From: Microplitis mediator
Taxonomy: Eukaryota; Arthropoda; Insecta; Hymenoptera; Braconidae
DNA: 64,000 bases
Assembly: GCF_029852145.1 (NCBI RefSeq)
Contig: NC_079971.1
Coordinates: forward strand, 7,435,697-7,499,696
Direction of reading: 5' to 3'
A program made the translations under genes and the position numbers. Below the pieces are notes generated by a model. That model had not been told where the DNA came from, did no database searches, and saw only the letters and a list, made by a program, of their open reading frames with translations. Positions 48,277 through 59,200 of the stretch are shown piece by piece (position 1 is the stretch's first letter; every line of letters begins with the position of its first letter).

Positions 48277-49782
48277 ATGAATAGTTTACCAAAGTATAAA
48301 TTTTTAAATAAAGAAAAAACGAAAGAGATGTTGGAAAAATTCACAGGGGAACGAACTGGATGGGTGCAAGTTGGTGAAAAAAATTGGTTCTTTCCTCATC
48401 GTTATACTGAGCAAGGAGAAGGATTTTATAATTTCAAAGCTAGACCGGATGACACTTGGGTGATTACTTATCCCAGATCAGGTATTTGTTATCAAATAGA
48501 TGGTTTTTTTGTTTTTTCAATTCATTAATACTACTTTGGTTTTAATAGGAACCACATGGACCCAAGAGCTTGTCTGGTTATTGAGTAATAATTTAGACTT
48601 TGATACCGCACGCAAAAAATTATTGGCTGAGCGATTTCCATTTCTTGAGTAAATTTTTACAATACAATTAAATTTAAAAATTATTTGTACACAAAAAAAA
48701 TGAATTTCTTGGCACAAGAATATTTTTCTCGCCTCAAAAAATTTTTTCTTGCTCCAAAAAGATTTTTTGTCTTCAATTGATAATGAAAAAATTTTCTTGA
48801 ATTCAGTAAAAATTTTTTGTGTCAAGAAATCCTTTTTTTGTGTATTTTACAAAACAAAAACTTGTAATTTTAAAATATTTTTTTTTTTTTTTTAGATTTA
48901 GTATGTTTAATCACCCGGAAGTTACGCAAGAATTTATAAAATTAAATGAGGGTGATTTAGAAAAACAAGAATTGTGTAAAAAAATTTCATTGCCCGGATA
49001 TCAAGTCCTGAGCGAACTGCCATCGCCTCGATTTATAAAATCACATTTTCCACTGAGTTTATTACCTGGAATATTAGACGTCGGTTGTAAAATAATTTAT
49101 GTCGCCCGCAATCCTAAGGATGTTGCTGTCTCTTGGTACCACTTGAACCGAGCAATAAAAACTCAAGGCTATCAAGGAAATTTTGAAGAGTTTTGGAATT
49201 ATTTTCAAGACAATCTAAGTAAATTATAAATCTTTCACGACTCAAAACTTCCAACTCTTTTTATTTATCAAAAAATTTTATTTTGCCAACTGACAGCACC
49301 CTGGAGTCCTTATTGGGAACATTTAAAAGAAGCCTGGGCTCAACGAGACCATCCAAATTTATTCTTTATATTTTACGAAGAAATGCAACAGGTTGATATT
49401 TAAATTTAATGATAAATATTTAATTTATATATTTATAATAATTATTGTTTTTATTTTATAGGACTTTTATAAAACCGCGGATCGAGTCGCGGAATTCCTT
49501 GGTAAATCTTACAGCGATAAAGAAATGTATAAATTATCAGAATACCTTAATATCAAAAATTTCCGTAATAACCCAATGGTAAATTCTTCTGAATTACGCG
49601 ATTGTCATATCATAGACGATGAAAGTTTTGTTAGAAATGGGCAAAGTGGCGTATGGAGTAACACATTCAGTCCAAAGCTTGAAGCTAAAGCAGACGAGTG
49701 GATAAAAAAAAATTTACAAGATACAGATCTTACTTTTCCTTATTTTAATAATAATGACATTTCTCAAATAATTAAGACATAA
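48277..49782 (+). CDS. Cytosolic sulfotransferase (SULT family), 347 aa, 5 exons
   Basis: Coding exons: 48277-48481, 48549-48648, 48896-49218, 49297-49391, 49462-49782; phases join and total 348 codons. The 5'-phosphosulfate loop is YPRSGTTWTQELVW (residues 65-78; family PKSGTTW). The catalytic His is in PRFIKSHFPLSLLP. The 3'-phosphate motif is IIYVARNPKDVAVSWYH. The PAPS-binding and dimer region near the C-terminus reads RNGQSGVWSNTFSPKLEAK, where the usual GDW is GVW. SULT enzymes move sulfate from PAPS to small phenols, steroids or catechols; in insects they act in detoxification and amine or ecdysteroid metabolism. There is no signal peptide or membrane segment, so it is cytosolic. The ATG at 48277 gives a normal SULT N-terminus. 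A possible poly(A) signal AATAAA lies at 49803. Intron 2 carries a MITE. Confidence 0.93.
48689..48843. repeat. 155-bp MITE in sulfotransferase intron 2
   Basis: ACACAAAAAAAATGAATTTC and the complement of GAAATCCTTTTTTTGTGT form the ends; CTTGGCACAAGAA and GTGTCAAGAAA continue the stem. AAAAAATTTTTTCTTG-type words are repeated inside. Confidence 0.65.
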
Positions 49783-49884
49783 TTATATTTCGTAATTTTA
49801 TTAATAAAAATTATTCAATAATTATAATATATTTAATATGTAAATATATAAATTTTATATACATTTTGAATAATAATTTTTCTA

Positions 49885-50095
49885 ATGATCCTAAAGTCAG
49901 AAGACAATTAACAATTTTCGGATTTTTTTTCAACAAATCAATTACAAAAAAAAAAAAAAAAAACTAAAAATATGCACATGTAGAAAATTTTAAAAACTTT
50001 AAGTGCAAATTTTTTAAAATATTTTCTTTTTTATAATTTATCGTTTCTAAAAAACTATCCAAAAATTATTAGACACCGGCTAACTTGAGTATCAT
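49885..50095. repeat. ATGATCCTAAAGTCAG MITE copy beyond the Era stop codon
   Basis: It starts ATGATCCTAAAGTCAGAAGA and ends CCGGCTAACTTGAGTATCAT, with AATATGCACATGTAGAAAAT inside, and so belongs to the family of 20409-21012. It occupies nearly all of the space between the convergent sulfotransferase and Era genes. Confidence 0.75.
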
Positions 50096-50106
50096 ATTTT
50101 AAAAAA

Positions 50107-52117
50107 TTAAAAAATCCATTTTTTTCTCTTATTATTAGCAGACGATTCATCTTTACTCTGCTTAAATTTAATGGCTATTTTTAATCTGACTGTTGTCCTG
50201 AAAGCTTGACATAATTCCTGTTCAACTGAAATAGCAACGTCACGTACGCGAACGCCTCTTTTACCCATAACTAACTTTGAAATACGATCTGACGGACATG
50301 TTACAGCAACAGCAGCGCTGATACTGTCGTCTTTTAAAACGGAATAATGTTCCAATTGAACATTTACAGAGTATGGTAATTCTTTGGGCAATGCATCCAT
50401 AAATTTAGCACGAACTGCACGTTCAATTATTATTTCAGGTGAATCATTTGAAATAGCGGTTGATTCATAATCCCAATCCCGGGGTTTTGCTGAGTCCAAT
50501 AAATAAGTCTGTAAAAAAAAAAAAATAATCAATAACAAAGTGATAATTAATGGGGAAGGCTTCAGTTGACTACTTAATTTATTCGTACATTTTAATTTCT
50601 TACTGCTCAGTTGCCTACTAAAATTTATTTTCTACGGTTTTATTGCCTGCATAAATATAAAATATATAATTTAATTGCATAAAAAAATTATTGCACTGTT
50701 CTATTGCCTACTTAAAAATAATTTAAGATGTTCAATTGATTACTATTTATTTGTGCGCTTAAATCCAAGAAATATCTCATTAAAGTAGATAAGCTTCTGA
50801 TTTATTTGCTGAGAAAATCAAGTACTTGTTGAGGAGAAATGACCAAAGTTCAAGACCGATCACTTGAGAAAAAAAAACGCAGCTGATCTGAAAAATATTA
50901 GAGCAACGGTAGTCTTCACAACAGTAACTGGAAAACTTGACAGTTTTCTATCAAAAAATTAGTGACCTGATCAGGTCATTCCCTGTATCGACTATGAGAT
51001 TCAACCCAATGTCTTATTATGGACCAGGCGAGTTATACTATTAAGAAGACTACTGTGGTTCTGATATTTTACAGATCAATCCTGTTTGTTTTTTCTCAAG
51101 TGATCGGTCTTGAACATTGATAATTTCTCCTCAACAAGTACTTGAATTTCCCAGCAAAATCAGGAGCTTCTCTACATTAATTAGGTATTTCTTTGCTTTG
51201 GGTTCACAGTTTATATTTATGCAGGCAATAGAACCGTAGAAAATAAATTTCATTAAGCAACTCAGCAGTAAGAAATTATAATGTACGAAAAAATATTGTA
51301 GGCATTTGATACATTCAGCAAAAATGTATTTAGAAAAAATAAATTTATTCAATTACTCGTAAATCATTTATTCCATCAGAGTTCAATGCTGATACCATAA
51401 AAATGTCAGAAAAATTCGGCCAATTCTGATCACTGGTCAGTGTATCGACTATCTCCAATAATTTTCGTTTTTGCTTGACCTTATCAACTTTATTGAGTAT
51501 CAGTAGAGTCGGAATTCCAACTTTAAGATTTTTTAATACCACCATGATGCGTTCATCAATAACGTCAGCTTTATATTTATGTGAGGCATCTTGTACGACA
51601 CCGACAATGTCAGATTTTGCTACGGCTTTGTCGACATCAGTTTTAAATGTTTTTTCTAAATCATATTTTTTCATATCACGATTCGTTACCAACCCTGGGG
51701 TATCAACAAATATAAGTTGTGTATCATTTTCCACATAAATTGCGTCAGAATTTTTTCTCGTTGTTTGAATTTTTGAAGATGCCGCGCATATCTAGAAAAA
51801 AAATTTAAAACGTCAAAATTAATTTCAACTGTCAAAATCAATTAATTATTTTAATAAAATAAACTTACTGGTCGACCAACTAGTTGATTAATTAATGTAC
51901 TTTTTCCAACATTGGGCAGACCGAGGATTGATACTCGCAGAGTTTTAACATCATCTCTACGAACTGCTTTAGGTTCCCATGATTCATCTAGAATATAATT
52001 ATCGTACGATTGGGAATTATTTGACATGTCATTGCTGGCATTATGAGCATTCACTGAATAAAAACGAAAAACACGTGGCTTTATCCGTAAAATTGTCCTC
52101 TCTAGTGTAAATAACAT
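50107..52117 (-). CDS. Era: Era-type GTPase (mitochondrial ERAL1 homologue), 361 aa, 3 exons
   Basis: Coding exons: 52117-51869, 51791-51357, 50508-50107; all junctions phase 0, 362 codons. An Arg-rich, acid-poor leader (MLFTLERTILRIKPRVFRFY) is a plausible mitochondrial presequence. The G domain shows G1 GLPNVGKSTL, G2 around KIQTTRKNSDAI, G3 DTPGL, G4 NKVD and G5 VSALN. The C-terminal third is a KH RNA-binding domain (LPYSVNVQLEHYSVL, LVMGKRGVRVRDVAISVEQE), with GKRG as the GXXG loop. Era binds the 3' end of small-subunit rRNA; ERAL1 does this for 12S rRNA in mitochondria. The G3 region lies in DTQLIFVDTPGLVTNRDMKK, as in ERAL1. Intron 2 contains a whole foldback element. The gene is divergent from BRCT gene A. 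Confidence 0.94.
50551..51311. mobile_element. 761-bp foldback element in Era intron 2
   Basis: GGGGAAGGCTTCAGTTGAC at the left and the complement of ATTGTAGGCATTTGATAC at the right mark the ends. The arms and core match the ATM intron copy (39693-40552) closely, including AAGTACTTGTTGAGGAGAAA and the tRNA-like core. The right arm is about 100 bp shorter here: a block around GGGTTCACAGTTTA has lost the TAATAGTAATCAATTG segment. Confidence 0.8.
50976..51053 (-). other. tRNA-Gly-like core inside foldback element, copy 2
   Basis: The minus strand shows AGTATAACTCGCCTGGTCC and TTGGGTTGAATCTCATAG, matching the ATM-intron copy at nearly every base. The conservation of this core between two copies suggests both descend recently from one source element. 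Confidence 0.4.
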
Positions 52118-52410
52118 GATAACTTTTTTTAATTAACTAACAATTGTAACATTTATTTTCGTTATCGAAAGAAGGTTATAGCGACGAATTTAAACAATTG
52201 AATGTAACCATCACTTTTTTGAACTTATTCTTGAAAAATTTTTGAGCGAATTACATTTTAATTATTGAATTATTATTTTTGTTAATTGTCATTCTTTTCT
52301 TTTAGTATTTTTAATTGTTAATTGTTACGGAATTTAGCACGAGAATAATCAAAACAACACATGAGTTTTCTTTAAATTAATTGCCGCTGTGTCGCTAGTG
52401 GAACAAAAAA

Positions 52411-52420
52411 ATTTCCCGCC
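52411..52420. promoter_or_regulatory. E2F-like motif between Era and BRCT gene A
   Basis: ATTTCCCGCC matches TTTSSCGC except for the first base group. It is about 290 bp upstream of the Era start and 620 bp upstream of BRCT gene A. Confidence 0.35.
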
Positions 52421-52452
52421 ACTTTTTAAAAGTCACAGAAATAAAAAATTAA

Positions 52453-52657
52453 CGAATGTGAATGTAGCAGACATCAGACAAATTTAAAATTATTAATAAA
52501 TAGAGTAAATAATGAATAAAATTAAATTTAAAAAAAATGCGTATTTAAAAAGTTTTGAAATTAATAAGGGAATTTTTTATAAATATTATTTTTTAAATTA
52601 TTTACTCTATTTATTTATAATTTCAAATTTGTCTGATGTCTGCTACATTCACATTTG
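52453..52657. repeat. GAGTGTGAATGTAGCAGACATCAGAC MITE, copy 3
   Basis: AATGTAGCAGACATCAGACA at the left and its complement TGTCTGATGTCTGCTACATT at the right are nearly perfect. It lies in the Era/BRCT gene A divergent promoter region. A CGGAGT-family remnant follows at about 52695-52800. Confidence 0.8.
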
Positions 52658-52895
52658 TGTAATTTAAAAATTGTTCTATATCTGCTATATTTATACTCAT
52701 AATTTACTCCGTATGCAAAGTGAATTTTTTTAAAACTCCAGAACTCTGAGTGAATTCTGATTCAAATAAAATCTGTAATCATTCCCAATTCTTTACAGTA
52801 ATTTTAAAATTACATTCACTCCAAATTCAAAGTTTAAATTTTTATCATAAAGAAAAAGAAAATAAATTCCTACATTACCGATAATTAATTTTTTT

Positions 52896-52903
52896 ATCCC
52901 GCC
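52896..52903 (+). promoter_or_regulatory. CCCGCC motif upstream of BRCT gene A
   Basis: TTTTTATCCCGCCATTTAAT lies 140 bp upstream of the start codon. The core CCCGCCATTT is identical to that upstream of BRCT gene B and close to that of gene C, which supports a shared regulatory element inherited with the duplication. Confidence 0.45.
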
Positions 52904-53040
52904 ATTTAATTATTTCCGTTGTATCAGTAATTTAAAAAAAATCCAATATGTCTTCTATTGTTAAAGTCGCAAATGGAATGTTAAAGCTTCCAATAAATTT
53001 GTTTGAATAATAAATAAACCCAACAAAATAATAAATAAAA

Positions 53041-55777
53041 ATGGCTTCGAAAGCGCCTCGATTACTTATTAAAATCGATAAACTTATACGAAACAGGAGC
53101 GATTCAAATTACAACTCAAATACAGAATACGGCTGTATTTATTTTCACACCGACATAAACAACAGTTTCGACGTAGCCAGCTATTCAACAGTTGATGACA
53201 ACCATAACTTGAATAATTACTCAGAAGAAAATTTGCTCCACGACTTGAATGAAATTTTAACCGAAGATTTGGGTGACTCTGATTTTTTTGCTCCCGATAT
53301 AAACGGGTGTCCGACTTCACCTGTCGTTTGTAAACAAAATGATGTAAGTACTCCGCATATTAATGATTACACTGACTGTTCTCAACTAGATTGTCCTCCA
53401 ATCGTTGTATCATCATCACAAATTTCATTCCCATGTATTCAAGAAGAAAACAAGCAAATAAGTAATGACGTAAATCCTAATAATCAATTAATTGATACAG
53501 AGTACGAAGATTATTACTCATTAGAAACTTACACTTCAAATAGTTATCACTGTAATTCAAATGTCAGCTCAAATTTCAGTAACATGGAATTTAATTCCAG
53601 TAAAAGTTTATGTCTACAACGAGACTTGAGAGCTTCTGTAATGGAGATGACGATTGATAACCAGATGTCAACTGTCGATCCTGAAATCTGTAAAAATAAT
53701 AATTATGTCAAGTCACTTTTACAAAAAGAATTAAAAGTTGTTGTAAAAAAGTTGACTGGTGAAGAACTATCGGCTCGGATCCATGCCAGTAACAATAAAA
53801 ATACCATGAGCTGGAAGAAAGAATTGAAAGTGTCTTTGAAAAAGATGACCGATAGCGAGATTATTAATTATACTAGAAAAAATAAATCATCCAGAGATGA
53901 TAATTTGAATGGTTTTGATATGACACACGACAGTGGATATTTTGAGAGCAGTTTTATTTCAAACACTCGTGATACTATTGAGGTTTATCAGGATCCAGAT
54001 GCTGATACTGTACTAGATTCTTTGATTAAATTATTTAGTAATATTGATGATAATACAGATGAGGATGAAGGACTTGCTGGCATCGACTGTTCTGGTCTTG
54101 ATGATGTTTTGAATTCAAATGAAAGTCATGATGTTTTGTATTTAAATGAAAGTCGTGATGATCAGCCAGATAATTTAAATAATGAAGAAAATTCTGTAGA
54201 TTTAAATTATAGTGATGATAATTTGAATGGTTTACAAAAAAATGTAGAAGTAGAGTCTAAAAAAAATAATTCAAATAATCACAAAAAACGTAAAATTAAA
54301 GATAAGCGTTGTGAGTATCGATGTGTAAAAAAATTTGTCTACGATTTTGGGTTACTGGGTTTCAATGATAATGGAGAAGCCTTTTTCAGCGATGATTTAG
54401 TTCCTCAAATTAAAAGTTATCGGATATACGAATCAGAGGAAGTCACAATAAAGCGTTCGATAAGAATTGAAACTTCATCGAGTCATAAAATTATTTTTGT
54501 AGGAAAAATTATTGTCAATGATAGTTATCGGCAATCTATTGAAAGTATTGGTAAATAATTGAGAAAACATTTTATTTATTTATTTACTGATGGATATATG
54601 AGATACTGATTTAATTCATTTTTTATTCAGGTGGAAAAATTGTTGATGATCCAAAAGTTGCTACGGTATTGGTTGCTAAGAAAATTAGCAGAACTGTAGA
54701 ATTTCTGTCCGCAATTTGTCGATCGATTCCGATTGTTTCTGTCCAATGGATAGAGGATTCTTTTTATAACAGAAAATTTGTTGATCCAAAGAATTATTTG
54801 CTGAAAGATACTGTGACAGAAAAAAGATATGGATTTCGCTTGGAAACGAGCTTGGAGAGAGCGAAAAAGAAGAGAATTTTTGAAGGATATACTTTCGTTA
54901 TTACTTCGGGCATTCAAAAAATGAGTTTTGATCAATTAAAATGTATGGAAAATTTTTGTATCTTAAGGGCATCTCAGACAATATCCCCCAATTTTTATTT
55001 TATTTATTTTTAAAATATTAAATGATTTTGAACTGTCATAATTGTACTAAAATTTTATCAATTAATTAGAAAAAAGTTAAAGCACTGAGGCCATTCCCTG
55101 ATAGTGTCTCACTTTTTATAAATTTGCAATGACTTCATAAGCGCATCAAAATTTTATTAATTAATTTAAAAAAATAAAAGCATTAATTGAAAAAAGGACA
55201 GAGCAGTTATAATTTCTCTGAGATATAAAATTAAAAAAAAAATTATTTACAGTTAATATCAATTGGAAGTTAAACGAAATTTGGAAAAAAATTTATTCAA
55301 GGAATTTCGTTTCACTCCTAATTGATAACATCTCTAAGTAATTTTTTTAAAATTCTTTAACTCGGCGAAATCTTTTTTTTTTTTTTTCAATTAAGAATTT
55401 AATTTTTTTTAATTAATTAATAAAATTCTAATACTGAAAATTGAAAGTCATTGAATATTTTCAAAAAGTAAAGGGTATTGACTGAAATGCCCTAAAAACA
55501 ACTTTGTTGTTATTATTTATGAAAAAATAAATAACTTTGCTTATTTTTAGATCTAATTGACGTAGCCGGTGGTAGAGTTTTTAAAAGCAGATCAAAAATA
55601 TGGAGACCACATACAATTCTGGTGTCTTGCAGTAACGATCGTAAGAAAGCTGAAGAAATGTTTAAAAGAAAACCTGATTATTATGAATGTGTCGTTAAAT
55701 TGGACTTCATTATAGCGAGTTTGCTTAAACAGCAAATACACACTAATCAGTACGCGTTGAAATTTAATACGAGATAA
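53041..55777 (+). CDS. BRCT gene A: MDC1/PAXIP1-like tandem-BRCT protein, 682 aa, 3 exons
   Basis: Coding exons: 53041-54550, 54631-54942, 55551-55777; 683 codons. Residues 1 to about 440 are disordered and Asn/Asp/Ser-rich. Three short repeats lie near residues 194, 229 and 260 (RDLRASVMEMT, KELKVVVKKLT, KELKVSLKKMT). The C-terminal 200 residues are a tandem BRCT: KIIFVGKIIV and GGKIVDDPKVATVLVAKK, RTVEFLSAICRSIPIVSVQW, then SLERAKKKRIFEGYTFVITS and LIDVAGGRVFKSRSK. This is the arrangement of the C-terminal pair in MDC1 and PAXIP1, which read ATM-phosphorylated SQ tails such as gamma-H2AX. Two phosphate-contact positions are changed: Thr/Ser of the first strand is Val (FVG) and the Lys of RTVKF is Glu (RTVEF). 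No FHA domain is seen. A poly(A) signal AATAAA lies at 55970. Confidence 0.88.
55240..55345. repeat. Palindrome around ATCAATTGGAAGTTAAA, copy 3, in BRCT gene A intron 2
   Basis: ATTTACAGTTAATATCAATT with GGAAGTTAAACGAAATTTGG and the downstream GGAATTTCGTTTCACTCCTA with ATTGATAACATC form the arms of the family seen at 27030-27200 and 41335-41505. Confidence 0.6.
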
Positions 55778-56065
55778 ATGTTAGTTTTAAAAAAATAAGC
55801 CACTGACATTAATTTTTTTTTTTCTTTTCATTCTAAATACTAAAAAATGTAACATAATTTCTCGAAGAACTTAAAATTAAATAACTAATTAATAAATTTG
55901 AAAAATTATAGAGTACTGATGATAATATAAAAGTAAACACTTAGTGTACTTATGTTTATTTTGTAATTAAATAAAGTTTTTTTTTGTTGAACAAAAAAAT
56001 ATAAATTAATATTTCTATTAATTGCAAACTTGTTAATGCGACGTTTTTTTATTCAGGATTTGAAA

Positions 56066-56095
56066 ATGGCGCCAATTTTTCTCTTCTTTCCCGCC
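56066..56095 (+). promoter_or_regulatory. Two E2F-like motifs upstream of BRCT gene B
   Basis: TGGCGCCAAT (56067-56076) and TTTCCCGCC (56087-56095) both fit the E2F core and lie about 140-165 bp before the start codon. The second is followed by ATTTTTACG, as in the other BRCT genes' CCCGCCATTT. Confidence 0.5.
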
Positions 56096-56232
56096 ATTTT
56101 TACGTCAATGCTTTCGAATAAAAACTTCAGGATTACTGTGTTTGCGTAATTTGTATGCAAAAAAGTAAAATTAAATATAAAATTATATTTTAAAAAATAA
56201 TAGACAAGTGTTTATATATAGCAGCCTTAAAA

Positions 56233-59200
56233 ATGATAAATATATTTAAAAATTTAATATACAAAAAATCCGGGGAACCAGTTGTCAAAGTTGAAAAAAA
56301 TGATTCTCAGGTAAAAGCAGGTTATGGTTACTAAAAAAAAAGTAAATGATTAAATATTTATATTATAAATATATTTATATTTATATTTAAAATTTAAATG
56401 ATATTACAGGACTCAGGGATTGATGATATAATTATACATGATGATAATAATATATCAAACAATGTTGATTCTAGTAATAAACTTAATGCTGTTGATTTGA
56501 TTGAATTAATAAGTGATGATGAAGATGATGCCAATGATTTGGTATCAATTATCGAAATCCAAGATGATGAAGTCCCTGGTATCTATTTGAATTGATGTTT
56601 GATTCTTTAGCACCCAAGTAGCACTTTTAGATGTCTATTAAAAAGACAAGACAAATTTTTTTTTGTTGTTTTTTTTTTATATAAATACGACATACAGATG
56701 TTGATCTTAGGGGTCATAGAAAGTTTGTATTCTTTATCCCGTTTTAAAAAAGTCATATACAGTGTCAAGTCGTTCAAATGACACTTGATAATTATTTGTA
56801 ATTAATTTTTTTGCCGCCGTTTGTCTCAAGTCTTTTAAGCAGATATTTTTTCAATGACTTAAATTCTGATTATTTTGTCATTAGTCTGGTACCTTATCGA
56901 TAGATCAAAAAACAGCTTCAAAACTTCTATCTTATAGATCCCAAGTTGCACAGAGACAACTTTAAGATGACTTTTAAAAGACAAGACAAATTTTTTTTTT
57001 TGTCTCAAAACCAAGTTTCTTTTTTATAAATGAGACATAGAGATGTTGGTCCTAGGAGTCAGGAAATTTGTGTCCTTAGTCCCGTTTTAAAAAAGTCATT
57101 TCAAGTGACATCGTTCAGATGACACTTGATAATTATTTGTAATTAATTTTTTATCGCCGTTTGTCTCGTCTTTTAACCAGACACTTTTTCGGTGACAAAT
57201 TTCTGATGGTTTTGTTATCATTTTGGTGTCTTATCAATAAATAAAAAAGCAGCCACAAAACTTTGATCTCATAGATGTCACAAAACCAAGTGCGCTACTT
57301 GGGTAATGTAATAAAATTAAAAATCTAGATTATCTTTAATGAATTTTCAAATTATTTATTTTAGTCAAGAGTATTTCTCAAACTGGAATTACGGAAGTCA
57401 ATAAATTATCAAACTCGGATGATAATACGGCCATAAAAAATAATTCACTACCTTTGAATAATAAAGAAGTTAATGGTGAATTAAATGATGATAATATGAA
57501 CTTAGTGCACCAAAACTCTTCTTCGATTTCAGATTTAATGCTGCAATTACCTGATAAGAATTTAGTCTACCAGGAAAATGAATTAAGCAGTGAATCTTCG
57601 ACTGCAGAAACAGATTGCCAGAAAGAAATTATAAATAATAGTAATTTGGTAATAAGTATGATTACTGATAATGAAAAAGAAGATGTGAGCAATAAAAATT
57701 CAACGGAAAGGAGTTTGATGATTGTTGGAAATGAAAAAACGAGCGTCATTCAACATCAAGTATTGACAAATACGACTATTGCTACAACTCAGCAAAGTCA
57801 TTATTATGTCTTCAACAAAGCACAAGTTCTTAAGCCAATCCAACATGAATCTCCAATTTCCCCAAGTGAAAATTCTCAAAATAATAAAGTTGTAATGTTC
57901 GTTACTCCCAGAAGAAAAAAAAATCAAAATGTATCTTCAGATGCTGAAAATAATTCAATTTCACAAAATTATTTATTAAATCCAGTCCATGTTGTTTCTT
58001 CAACGCCGGTTCTTGCATCACAAAATAAAAAATTAATCAAAGTTCCATTGAAATTAAATCACAATAGTTTAAAACTTGGTGGTAGAACGTTACTGCCACT
58101 GAAAAAAATATTTTTAAATACTCAGCCATCATCGAAACCAACAGAAAAAAATTCTAATGATAAAACTACAGAGACTGCACCCACCCCTTCTGTTCCTACT
58201 CCATCTTCTTGTTCAGAAAGCGGAACTTCAAATGCAAAATCGAAAGAATCATCAGTAGAAAATAATACAGAGGCTGTTACTCCGAATCTTCCAGCGACTG
58301 CTGACTCTCAGTCAAATATTTCTGTGGCTAAAGAGTCGGCAAGTATTACATCGAATAAAGAAAATATTACAGGTGATACTTGTACTGTACCTTCTAATCC
58401 TCAGGCATCTGCTCCTGTGGCTGAAAAATCAAACCCAAGACCAACGACATCTTCAAAAGAAGTAAATCTAAAATTAAATTAATTAACTATCAAACATAAT
58501 TTTAATTATATTTTTATATTCAGGTCCAGGTGGATCAAGATTCGTCACCGAAGAATCTGAAACGTAAAATTACTGATGACAGTTCAGCAACTGCGTCTTG
58601 TTCTCGTTGTCAAGAAGCTCCTCCAGCTAAAAAACAAAAGACACAGTCATCAAAAGAGGTAATTTACTATTTATTACATTTAATTTACTTTAATATTTCT
58701 TGTAAACGAAGTAATGATCAACACAAATCTTTTGTTTCAAAGAACTCGGAAAGTGATGCTGCCATCAATACTGAAGGTAAAAGATAATGATCAAGTAAAA
58801 GACTAAAGAGTAATAGTATATTGTATGACTAGAGATGAAACAAAACGATTTCAGGCCAGGGTGAAGTCGGCTGACATCATCCCCAATCCGCAATTATTCC
58901 CTGCATTGGAACTTGAAGTTTCGGTGTCAGCAGCCAGTCAGAAACAAGTTAAATTAAGACCCATGGTGTCATCAACTATTAGCGTAAGCGTAAATTGTCA
59001 TTTGCAAGGGTCAAAACAAGTTTGTTTCTGCCCGCTGACTGAAGGCATTCGCAAGTTACTCATTTGCTAAATTTGTTAGCGGTATTGGACTGAAATCAGC
59101 TTTTTTCGACTGGCTGTAGAGACACTGAAGCTTCAAGTTTCGATACTGGTATTATAAAAAAGTATAATAAACTTTTAAATTATTAAGTAGGTTCTGACGT

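Noticed and set aside
58825..59070. 81-codon open frame on the plus strand inside BRCT gene B
   Set aside because: It is part of the truncated composite repeat in intron 5, not an exon.
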